Shown here: positions 1 to 10,832 of the stretch, piece after piece
Layout of the letters: the number at the start of each line of letters is the position of its first letter
Position numbering within the stretch: the first letter of the stretch is position 1
From: Apteryx mantelli
Taxonomy: Eukaryota > Chordata > Aves > Apterygiformes > Apterygidae
DNA: 64,000 bases
NCBI RefSeq assembly: GCF_036417845.1
Contig: NC_089991.1
Span: 10,111,001 to 10,175,000 of the forward strand
Direction of reading: 5' to 3'
Translations under genes and position numbers: made by a program
The notes under the pieces: generated by a model
What the model was told of the DNA's origin: nothing
Database searches by the model: none
What the model saw: only the letters and a program-made list of their open reading frames with translations

Positions 1-2060
1 GGACAGTTGATTTTGACCCTTCCCAAAGTCTATGTTCTCTCCTGCCCAGTAATAATTACTTGTGTCTTGTTCTCTTTTTTAGTCCAGCTTCTGGTGCCAC
101 CCCACATCACACCTCGCCCAACAGCTTTGCCCAGACTGCTTGCATTTATCTTCCATCCTTTCTCCAAGGCAAGACCTGTCTGTAGCAAGACCCTTTCCTT
201 GTTTCCCTTGTTCTCCCTCCTGCCCTATGAAATGGCACTAATTACTGGAAGAAGAGAGGAAAGTGTTGCTTTTGGTGTAGTCCTGGCTGGCCACCCAGAC
301 CCTCAGAGGCACCAGTTGGTCAGAGGGGGAACCCACCAAGCAGAGCTAATTAATCAAAGGGCTGATGTTGGCCAAACATGAGAATGATGCCATTCCCTAC
401 CAGGTACCTTCTAACTCACAGAAGATCCTGAGAGACCAACATGATTTCAGTCTGGGAGGAGAGGAAAACAGAGATGCAGCACAATTTCTGATAAATGGAG
501 ATCCCAAATCTAGCAGTGGATACGCAGAAATTGGGTCATAGGGCTGAAAAGGAGACACACTACATTCTGGTAGCCTCCCTAACCTCCTCAAAGCCAGAAA
601 GCACCATCTCCACTGATGGCTGGTACAAGTTCTGAGGAAACCTTGTTGTCAGGCTTAGGCATTCTCGTCGTTGGAGAATAATCAATATTAACACTTCTGC
701 AATTATTTCTTCCCTTCCAAATGCGCTTATGATCAGTTAAGGAATCTGGCAGTCATGTCACTCAAGATGCTAAGAATACAACAAAAACAGCTTTGAAAGG
801 AACCCTTTAACTCCTGTTATTTGTGAATGAGATCCAAAGAACCTTACTCATTTATTTTTCAGAAAAAAAGCTTTCATTGACATGAACAGGCCAAATGCTG
901 CAAGCTCTATTTTGTGACTACAGTTACAATTTCAGCTACAATTTTATGGTTTATCTGCCCATGCCAAGACTTGAACATCTCCCAGGATAATAAAAAAAAC
1001 ACTTCTGATTTTCTATTTAAAAATCAGGCTGCCTCTAAACCACACATACAGCTCACGCTGCTTCTAAAACTTAAACATGTTGTTCTGTCCCTCACTTTCT
1101 TCCTTGACTAACTTAGTACAAAGACGTTTTATTTTATGCAATATCCCTTATTTGTTTTTCCATATACCCGGCACAGAACTGAACCATTTAATAGAGGCTA
1201 ACACATTATTCTTCACTTATCTTCTCTAAAAAAATGGCTTCCAGCTGACACTCTAAGTTTAATGACAAGTAACAGAAGGGGAACAGGTGGGTACCTAAGG
1301 ACTTGCCTTCTGCTTGCAGCTGCTGCAAATTTTTCATGAATATCTTATGTGTTAAGAATCGTATTTCACCTGCACAAAGAAAGTTTATCTGAGTCCAAAT
1401 TTAAGGCTAGTTATTCTCCTCATTTCTTAATCAGACCCATCCCCATTGACAGCAGTTGGATAACTCCTGTTCCTACATGGAAAGATCTTTTAAACTCCTG
1501 AAGTTTAAGGTAATGCTTTCCTGTCATGATGACTGATTCCTTCCCATTGATGAGAAATTTAGAGTACCAGAAAAACAAACAGAGTGCAGAGAGATTCACT
1601 GCACCCTCAGTACCTTTAAAATACACAGATTAAAATATACATAACCCCATGTTTCCTGTCTCTAAAAGCTTAGGGTGTCCCCTGCTGCTGTCCCATCACT
1701 CTGCTGTACCTTGCAAATCTCCTGGTGCCCAAATACTGTATACTGTATACAATATGCTATGCACAAGTTTAAATGCTTTCACCAAATTGGTGCTTTTGCT
1801 TTACCAGCTTCCATATGGAATCTCATCAAATCTACTCTTGGTACGATGTTCTTCCTGCGTGGACAGTACAAACGGCTCATAGTACAGCAGGGTGCCTTAG
1901 TTAACAAGATGGGCGTAGCTCACATTTTTATTCAATTCTTCTGGGCATTTCTCTGACAAAGAAGCATTCCTTAGGGCTCAACTCAATAACCAATACAATT
2001 CTGTTGGTTTACAGAGCAAATAATTACTTTATGAAATGACTTTACAAGCAAGGTCAGGGA
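1..2060. other. Intergenic DNA upstream of the SPINK cluster
   Basis: No coding exon, RNA gene or recognisable transposable element was found. The open frames are short, overlap on both strands and lack Kazal, signal-peptide or splice context. The stretch could hold the 3' flank of a further SPINK gene to the left, but nothing in it shows that. Confidence 0.4.
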
Positions 2061-2064
2061 GAAA

Positions 2065-2072
2065 TATATATA
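2065..2072 (+). promoter_or_regulatory. TATA box of the multi-Kazal SPINK gene
   Basis: A TATATATA run lies 104-111 bases before the start codon at 2176. A start of transcription near 2095-2100 would leave a 5' UTR of about 75-80 bases. This suits a tissue-restricted secreted inhibitor. There is no CpG island here. The call rests on motif and position only. Confidence 0.55.
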
Positions 2073-2175
2073 GAGACAGTCAACATATAGTCCTGCCAGT
2101 GAAGGCTGAGAAACATCTCTGCTGAATACAGCAGCAACAGGTTTGCAAGTAACAGAGTGTCCAGCCCTCTCCACT

Positions 2176-5100
2176 ATGAAGATAACAAGAATTGTTGCCC
2201 TTCTTGGGCTAGTGTTTCTCAGCTGTCTTTCCGGTAAGCTGTTTCTGTTGTAGTCTGTGCTAATATTTCTAGTCCTCCTGAACCTTTGCCTATAGAAAGA
2301 TGGGGTTATATATGCAGCCTAAAAAAAGAGGTCAGCTTTCTGGAGAAGAGACAGCGATGATTTCTCTTTCGATGAAATTCATCCTTGTGCAAATACTATA
2401 GGTCTAGTGACACTGTCTGATTTACACTTATGAGATTTAATAGGGATAATAGTGCTGCAAGAGGAGAAAAGTTCATATCTTATTTCTTTAGTGAGTCAAA
2501 ATTTCTGTTTTCACAAACAATTGAAATATTTGTATCTTAGGATATTACTTTTGGTTTACTCAGACTAGAAGAAACTTTTGGGAAAACAATCACTTTTCAG
2601 TAGTAAGAAAGTGAATTTGGTGACTGATGGAAATCAATGACTCCAAAGGAATTTTAATCAAGGACATTGTAAAATTTTTATATTTTATAATATCTGTTTT
2701 TTATTGTAGATGTTGTTACTGGTGGTCGATGGGTGAGTAGTAGATCTTCTTTGTAATTTAGTCTTGATTTCTAAGTCCAGATAAATAATTCATAATCACA
2801 CTGTGTCCCAGAGAAGTCTTGAGAGAGAGACAGAATGAAAGAGAAAAAGTGAGAGAGAAAGGAAGAAAGAAAAGTTCCCCTAATAATTATACTCTTTTTT
2901 CCAAAAGTAAGAAAATAAATACCTGTTAGAGAAAGATATTTTACCATGTTGATAATAAAAAATGGCAATTAATAATGTAGAGTGGGATTCTGCACAGCAC
3001 AGAGAGACAGCAGAAAACCTATACATTTTTTAAAATAACTACCTAAATATCTTCCCTGTCCTGATTCCCTAAGGAATGATCATTTTTATCAGTAATGCAT
3101 GTCTACAGTACTGAATGCCTTAACAGTGAAAATGAGACTATGCATACTGTAAGAAACGCGGTACATTTTGCTCCCTTTCTTCACCATGGAGGAACAATAG
3201 AGAAAAAATGATCAACAGTAGTATCCCTGTGCAAGGAAAACATGATTAACACAACACACCTTGTTCCCTACCAGACAAATCATATTTTCTGTCCTTTCTA
3301 ACAGGCCTCCTGCAGCAGGTACTTCTCGTCTCGAGGAACAGATCTTCGCTGTCGCGAGAGCTTTGAACCCGTCTGTGGGACTGATGGTGTGACTTACCCC
3401 AATGAGTGCTCACTCTGTATGGAAATGCGGTGAGTATGAGATCTCCCGATTACCTAAAATGACAGTTCAAATAGCAGACAACAAAAGCCTTTCGTACCAT
3501 GACTAATCACAGGGTGGTCTAGAAGACTTTTCAGAAGTTTCTGTCTTCCGTAGTGACCAAGATCTTCTCAGGCTGTGTCTCTTCAGTGACAAAACTCCTA
3601 AGTTTGATTAATAACTGGGGCTTTATGAGTGGAGAGACTTAATGAGTGAGATGACTATATGCTATCAACAGATTTCCTTTCCTTCCCTTTATCTCTCTAG
3701 GCGTTGCAAAACGGTTGACAAACAGCATGATGGAAGATGTGTTCAGGTATAGTCTGAGATCTGTTTCACTCCTTGTGCTGCGCTTAGCAGCAATGTAAAA
3801 TGATGGCAGCAAGCTAGGCAGGAACAGCTGTTCTTCTTCATGAAAAATACGCAATTTCAAAACTATCTATACAAAAATATACACTTTTTTTTTTAATAGC
3901 TACCTAAATATCTTCCCTGTCCTGATTCCCTAAGGAATGATCATTTTTATCAGTAATGCATGTCTACAGTACTGAATGCCTTAACAGTGAAAATGAGACT
4001 ATGCATACTGTAAGAAACGCGGTACATTTTGCTCCCTTTCTTCACCATGGTGGAACAATAGAGAAAAAATGATCAACAGTAGTATCCCTGTGCAAGGAAA
4101 ACATGATTAACACAACACACCTTGTTCCCTACCAGACAAATCATATTTTCTGTCCTTTCTAACAGGCCTCCTGCAGCAGGTACTTCTTGTTTCGAGGCAC
4201 AGATCTTCGCTGTCGCGAGAGCTTTGAACCTGTCTGTGGGACTGATGGTGTTACTTACCCCAATGAGTGCTCACTCTGTATGGAAATGTGAGTATGAGAT
4301 CTCCCGATTACCTAAAATGACAGTTCAAATAGCAGACAACAAAAGCCTTTCGTACCATGACTAATCACAGGGTGGTCTAGAAGACTTTTCAGAAGTTTCT
4401 GTCTTCCGTAGTGACCAAGATCTTCTCAGGCTGTGTCTCTTCAGTGACAAAACTCCTAAGTTTGATTAATAACTGGGGCTTTATGAGTGGAGAGACTTAA
4501 TGAGTGAGATGACTATATGCTATCAACAGACTTATGATTCCTTTCCTTCTCTTTATCCCTCTAGGCGTCACAAAGTGGTTGAGAAAAAGCACGATGGAAG
4601 ATGTGTTCAGGTATAGTCTGAGATCTGCTCCACTCCTTCTTGTGCTGCACTAAGCAGCGATGTAAAATGATGGCAGCAAGCTAGGCAGGAATAGCTGTTC
4701 TTCTTCATGAAAAATACATTTTCAAAACTGTCTGAAAAGGAATCAAAGTGAAGAATTTAAGATTTGCAAGAATTTATTTTTTAATTTGTTTTGAACAATC
4801 AAAATCTTCTGTTTCAACTGTGAGTTTTAAAATGTTATCTTATGTATAACACATGACTTAAAATTTGAAACTTTTGATTTCAATTATGTTTCAGCATTAT
4901 CAAAACACTTCCCTTTAGGCTTAGAAAAAAATTGTTGAAACATATAAATTCCCAGAAGAAATTTGGATTTTGACTAAACCATCATTTTGTTATGGAAAAA
5001 ATAGTCTATCAGAACATTTATCATAAGGCTTGTTTATCAATATGTAGAGCTACCATCGAGTGGAGAAGTATCTATTTTTAGAATAGACAGATTATGTAAA

Positions 5101-7328
5101 GAAGCACTCTGGGTTGTGCAGTTTAAAATAATACTACAATTTTCATCTCAGTACTCTCACAGTAAGTAATGTTTGCAGAAATATTTAGGCAAATGTAAAC
5201 TCCATTTTCAGAAGTCGTGTAGACATTTCACAGCAAAAGTTCCTGTCCTGTCATTGCCCTATAACTGGCATTTTAGGCAAAGATCCTGCACAGTGGAGCT
5301 CATGGTAGAAAAACTCCAAGCTGACACTGACTGAGCCAATTTCAGGACATGAAAATACAGAGATATTCCAAGATTGTGCTGTCCTCAGAGGCAGAATTTC
5401 TGCTGATCATGCTACTTTAACTGTAATGCGCTGGGGTTGGAAACTTGTGTCTTCATAGAGCTCAATATGTTTACTGTTACCTTGAGGAGAAGGGGAAATG
5501 TCTCTTGTACCATGTTCCATTACACAGGACTGATGTAATGGAGGGCAGAGGTTAAAACTATTGTTCTGTGACTGTTTCAGATCAACTGCGCCGGCCACTT
5601 GAGAGCAAACGATGGTGATGACAGGATCTGCACCCGGGAGTACAACCCAATCTGTGCAACCAATGGGATTACCTATGCCAACCAGTGTAAATTCTGCGCT
5701 GCAGTGGCGTAAGTGAATGGGCTGGGTCACCGAAGTGATTTTTGGATCAGTAGATGCCTGGGCTGATATTTAGAGTGTAATGAGGTAGTTTAATTCCTGA
5801 AATGGCTGCCCTATGCTCATTCGTTCTCAACTCACTTTCTTCCCAAAGGAATGGAGCTGACATAGACCTATTCAGACTTGGAGAATGTTTGCAGGTAAAG
5901 CTCAGAAGTCTGCACTATTATCTGTTGTTGTAATACATTATACAGCATAAATTAAATGAATCATAACTGCATAATAGAAACACCTGCATTGTCCTGGCAC
6001 TAAACTCATGGAATATGGCCTGGAAACAGGATATGAGGAGAACAGTAGAAGCGTTCCAGGGTTAAAGGATATGGAACCAAACCCATGGCTCAGATATGCA
6101 GTCCCCATGTGCAGGACTCCTGACATGGAAACACAGCACTCAGCTGCTGCTGAGACCTTCATTCACTGGAAAAAGTGGCTTAGCAGGAGATGCTCTCTCA
6201 TCCTTTCTGCAGGAGAGCAGGGGGATCATACCAGAAGTACTCGTGGATAGCAGCTATGATTCCTTGGGTGTGGAGTACTTCCTACTGCGTGGCTTGCAAA
6301 AATCCACTTTCTGTAAACCTGTCTTTTCTAGACTGCATAACCAGAGTAAAGCAGCCAGTGGGAGGGCCAGCCTGGAAACACTGACATGGCCATTTCACTA
6401 TTTATGATAGTATTTCTGAGATTTTTTTGTCCCATCCTCTGCACTGCTGGGAATCTGACTTCAGGCTCCTCCAGGCAAGCACATTCTCTGCCTCTGAGTT
6501 TACAGAGTTGCTAGAACAGAACCCTGCTCCTAAAAAGTGGTTTTAGTCTTTGCCATATTACAAACATTAAATAAATATAAAGCACTTATGTAGGGAAATA
6601 CCAGGCACAAAAGGTATAAAATGTGTTGTTGCTCCATTACCTGCAGGTTGACTGCAGTGACTACCTCCGTGCCAAAGACATCTGCACCTTTGAGTATGAG
6701 CCTGTTTGCGGCTCTGATGGCAAAACATACAGAAACAAATGCCAGTTCTGTTATTCAGTTCAGTAAGTACGGAGTTCACTACGTAGTCGTAAAACCACTA
6801 CTACGTTAGAAGAGCAGAAATACACACGCAGGAGCAGCAGCTGGTAATGGAAGCCCCAGAGCTCCCTTTGAGGCTCCTAGGTAAATCCATCACTGCTGCA
6901 TGCTCCTGTCCTAACACTCACTCTTCTGTGACTCCCTAGGCACTGCAGATCTTTAGTCCAAGTGAGTTTCATTTCTCTTCTGCTTCTCTTACAATTGAAG
7001 CCAGATTCCCATTTGCAGTCTTGCTCTCTCCCTCCCTGAAAGAGTAATTTAAGCTCTATCTGTAGGAGGAGGTGTCCAAAATTACTGGGTTTGTCCGAAT
7101 CTCTTTCACATGAGAAAACATATAATCTGGGGAATCAGGAAAGAGGTCAAATATTAAGTGGAATACTCTCTAACTTGGGCAGCATGGGGACATCAACTTA
7201 TTTCGGTAAATAGCAACTGCACCACTGGGACTATCAAGCTGAATTCCATGTTTGTAATTTTGGTCTCCCTCTTTCTCTTTAGACGGAGTAACAAGCTTCT
7301 TTTTCTCAAACGTCTTGGGGGATGCTGA
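2176..7328 (+). CDS. Secreted four-domain Kazal-type serine protease inhibitor (SPINK family)
   Basis: Predicted exons are 2176-2233, 2710-2732, 3305-3429, 3701-3746, 4166-4287, 4565-4610, 5581-5708, 5849-5894, 6647-6762 and 7283-7328. All junctions are GT-AG and frame-consistent, and the total is 756 nt (251 aa plus stop). Exon 1 encodes a signal peptide beginning [15 protein letters not shown]. Four Kazal domains follow, each from a long exon plus a 46-nt exon, with spacing C2-x7-C3-x10-C4-x2-C5 kept in all. The second residue after C2 (P1 of the reactive loop) is Glu, Glu, Arg and Phe in domains 1 to 4, so domain 3 should bind trypsin-like enzymes and domain 4 chymotrypsin-like ones. Domains 1 and 2 lie in a recent tandem duplication. 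Domain 1 has an extra cysteine (codon 3705-3707). The stop directly follows the last Kazal cysteine, as in ovomucoid-type proteins. It is an ovomucoid/ovoinhibitor relative, possibly what bird annotations call double-headed protease inhibitor-like. Family certain, orthology not. Confidence 0.88.
3038..3869 (+). repeat. Tandem duplication, copy A (Kazal domain 1 with introns)
   Basis: This unit spans the end of intron 2, exon 3, intron 3, exon 4 and the start of the next intron. It is nearly identical to 3899-4733 in both intron and exon sequence, with the two copies offset by about 861-864 bases. Visible differences are single substitutions, a 6-base indel before exon 4/6 and a 3-base indel at the exon 3/5 donor. 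Edges were judged by eye and may be off by some tens of bases. Confidence 0.9.
3899..4733 (+). repeat. Tandem duplication, copy B (Kazal domain 2 with introns)
   Basis: Second copy of the unit at 3038-3869. It carries exons 5 (4166-4287) and 6 (4565-4610), both with intact splice sites and the same reading frame, so the duplication added a whole Kazal domain to the protein. A short T-rich stretch (about 3886-3897) lies at the junction of the copies. Confidence 0.9.
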
Positions 7329-7439
7329 GCACTGGAGTAGTAGTCTTCACACTCATTTTTCCCTTGCAAAGTCTGCAATCAAACATTCTCTTCCTTGCTC
7401 CAGAGGACTGCTGTGTGTTGGTCTCTGCTTTGTCCGATC

Positions 7440-7445
7440 AATAAA
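7440..7445 (+). promoter_or_regulatory. Polyadenylation signal of the multi-Kazal SPINK gene
   Basis: AATAAA lies 112 bases after the stop codon and is followed by T-rich sequence, which suits cleavage around 7460. A second AATAAA is present at 7567-7572 and could serve as an alternative. Confidence 0.7.
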
Positions 7446-7460
7446 TTGAATTCAGCCGCT

Positions 7461-10400
7461 CTCTTTGCTATGGACAGTTTTTTGTTTTTTTTTCAGGGTG
7501 GGGGTAATGTTTTCTAGCGTTTTAGGAGCTTATCTGTCAGGCAGGAGTAGTTGTGAAATAAACCACAATAAAGAACAAAGTGTAACGCCCATCACACAAC
7601 AGTCTGAGCCCTGACAGGAGTATGTCACTCCATACCAAACTACCATCTGTCAAAAGAGAAAACAAACTTCTATAAAATACTGCCACTTTCCTCATTTTTG
7701 TTTCTCATAATGTGTAAATGTGTGTTGGCACACATCTTGTCCTAAATGTACAAGACCTGGCTTTGTAGCTGTAACAGCACCGAGTCTTGGAGGAACTGAC
7801 CCTTTTAGGAGCCCTGGTGGCATAGGGAAAATGGCCCTGGAGAAATGTGAAATGGCCATGGTGAGCCCTATTTGGTCACATTTGAGCAAGGGACAGGTCT
7901 GGAAGTATGTTATAAAAAGGAGACTTATGGCAAAGTGAAGAAACTGTCTCATAAGGAAGAAAATTAGGAACTTCTGCTTCCTTGAAGGGTGTGTTCCCTA
8001 GAGACTGTGTTGATCAGCAGAAAATTGGAGTGAGCTGGGCATTGATGTAATGAGCTCTAATGAAGACCAGAGGAGAAATTAGACCAGGCTCAGACTTTCA
8101 GCTTTTTGGAGAAAAGATCTGAAAAGTTTGATTTGGAGTGTTTGAGGCACAGGTAGGGCAGGGGACCTCAGGAAAAGATCTTGGGTTTTCCAGTCCTAGG
8201 AAAGAAAAGTTAGAAGATGTCTTGGTATCTCCAAGATGGTTTCTATCTTGGAAAAAAAGCTAATATGTGGAGATAATATCTTTGTGGGAGCATAAAGAGT
8301 GTGCTGGATGCGCAATGATACATATGAATGTTGATGACAATGTGCCGTCTTTTTGCATGAGTCAGGTAATGAGTATGCAAACAATAGAGGTGAAAAGTCC
8401 CAGGTGACACAGCATACATACTCCCTTCCTCTTCTTTTCTCCACCTCCCATTCGCTTGTTATGTAGCAAGGCAGTCAGTTGTTAAGGCTGATAGTTGGGG
8501 GTAAAATCTGTGACTTCCAAGCTTTCTCTTTAGGTCTTGTTTCCTGAAGTAGAACATTCCTTGGCCTAGCAATTTTGTCGGTCCTCCTACCAGAAGTTGC
8601 CCTTTCTCTAGCATTAGAAGAGAGCAGTACCCCATTCTAGGAAAAGAGATGGAACTTCTTATTTTCAAATTTTTTGTGGTTAGTACAGGCAATATAAATC
8701 ACTTGATGGCTTTGCACCTGCTGGTAAGGAAAGTCAAACTGGAGAGCCATAAGTGTTCACTGTTAACCTGCCAGGGGGGGAAAAAAATAAGGAACAGTTT
8801 AAGTAGCTAGTGGAAGTGAACAGAGGCCTCTCAATGAAGGACACGACTTTATTGTAATTTCTCACTGGCCAAGAGGTTTACTGAGTCATCACAGACTAGC
8901 TGAGGGATGGCCATAGCAGGCAATTTCCTTCAACAGCAAGATTCTAAGGTAAGTCTCCTTTGCAAGTGAGTTGTGATGGCAGTTTCTGCCTGAAGAAGCC
9001 TGATATTTTGCTTAGGAATTCAAAAGACTTTGGAAAAGCTCAGATAAGCTGCTCATATACAGGGAAAGGGAGGCCAAATGGCAAGTACAGGGTATATGGC
9101 TGTAGCCTAGATGTCTTGGAAGCCTCCAGGCTCCAACACTTCAGACAAAGAAAAGGTCTGTATCATCTAAGACTAGAGATTTGCCCACCATAGTGTTAAT
9201 ATTTGGCTTGATATCAGCGAGACTCTGCCCAGCTACACCCATTAGACTGGAAATCAAGTTCTAGGAGCCTTTCTTTCATCCCAGATTTCCAGGCAAGTCA
9301 GAGGTGCAGAAGAATTTCCTCACCTACAGTAGTAAGTGTCCTGTTTCAGATGTTATAGAGAAGTGGAAAAAGTGGTAATAAAGGTAATCACCTGTTTGGC
9401 AATTTAGTCTCTTCCTCTCCTCAGCCTGCAAGCAATTGGTCCCCGTGGTACATTTTCTAAAGTTTTATCCAGAAAGATGTGTGACAGCAAATAAAACATC
9501 TGGGTAGCTAAAGAACTGAAGTATTAATGCTGTGGTCATGAGCAGTGATGTATGAAACTAGAAAAAGCAAACAAGTAGTTCTGTGAGTAACAGAACTAAG
9601 TGTGATTTTGAATGGATCTGCAGCTGACTGACTTGATAACTAAATTATACTAAAGGCTGCATAGTAAGCTCACCCTTATTAGACATCAGAGAATTCACCT
9701 GTCAGTCATGGTTTCTCTGCTATGTGGATTTTACGTCCAGTAAGTTGGAAACTCTAATGCTTTCCCAGATGTGTGGCATTCATAACATTGCTCTCCTGCA
9801 GAAATTCTTTCCCTTGCTGGCTGAGGACATTAGTAGAGTCTTTTCTCTGTCCAACTGTCTATTGTTACAAAATGTACAAAAACTTGATCTTTTCTTTCAC
9901 TCTAGTGTCAAATTTGGTAGGAATTAGTTGCAGATTCAAAATTTACTGGGAGAACTGATAAACAGACGTGCGGAGTGCTCATATAAGTCTTGTTTCCTCA
10001 GGAAAGCATACTAAAAATTTTACATAATTCTTCTTATCTGAACAGATATTTGCAAACAATGCAGCTGAACACAAATCTTTGCAAAGTATCAGCTGGAAAT
10101 AGAACTCAGGTCTCATGATTCTCCATCAAACTCCCCTAGTTGCCACTTACTGTGGGAGTGGAGCCCTAACATATGTTTGTGAATAGGAAGAACTGGAAAA
10201 CATTGACAGCTACAGTTTAAATAGTTCAAGGAGGAGAGTCAGCAGTCCTATCCGGGATTCCGCACACAGCCATGAGAATATGTCACATCAGTGTTTCTCC
10301 ACCCAAACCCAACAAATTTAAAACCATCTTCAAAAATAGGCAGGGAACAACATATAATTGGTTTCACAGACAACACATTCTCACGCTGTGATTTATTTCA

Positions 10401-10720
10401 TAATGTCTAGTAAGTGTCATCACGCTGCACTCAAAACCTCAGAGCTGGTATTCAGCAAGGGCCCAGAGAATGAAAATTACCAGCTTCCCTGATGAATCAC
10501 TGCTTTGAAAATTCACCCGTGTGAGAATCTTGTGACTATTTAGAAAAAAAATATTACACACCTGAGTCTATCACTCATATAATTAGCCCTTCTTTCTAGG
10601 TTTGATGTGGATAGGACAGCATTCCTAAAGCACCATAAACATGGACAGGACCAATAATGGCTTTAGAAATGAAGTGGAGAAGTTCTCACAATTAAGGTGA
10701 GGAATGAGGACAGCTACTGA
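7461..10720. other. Intergenic spacer between the two SPINK genes
   Basis: About 3.3 kb without a recognisable exon. No Kazal signature (C-G-T-D-G-V-T-Y or similar) occurs on either strand, so there is no intervening SPINK copy or obvious pseudogene. No clear interspersed repeat was identified. Confidence 0.4.
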
Positions 10721-10726
10721 TGGGCA

Positions 10727-10734
10727 CATAAATA
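10727..10734 (+). promoter_or_regulatory. TATA-like box of the single-Kazal SPINK gene
   Basis: CATAAATA lies about 100 bases before the ATG at 10833, the same spacing as in the upstream paralogue. Transcription would begin near 10755-10760. Motif and position only. Confidence 0.45.
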
Positions 10735-10832
10735 CACAGAGAGGCGGGTCCGTGAGCACATTGCGGGCTCTGTTGCTGAGACACCACGTCCAGAATAGAC
10801 CACTTGACTTGAACTAAAGAGCTACCCGGAGT

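Noticed and set aside
4122-4364. 80-codon frame through Kazal domain 2
   Set aside because: Out of frame with the Kazal cysteines and runs into both introns; it is a shadow of exon 5.
6940-7038. Read-through ending of the multi-Kazal protein at a stop near 7036
   Set aside because: It would lose the canonical sixth cysteine, whereas splicing 6762 to 7283 gives a standard Kazal end and the standard 46-nt exon, so the latter was chosen as the main form.
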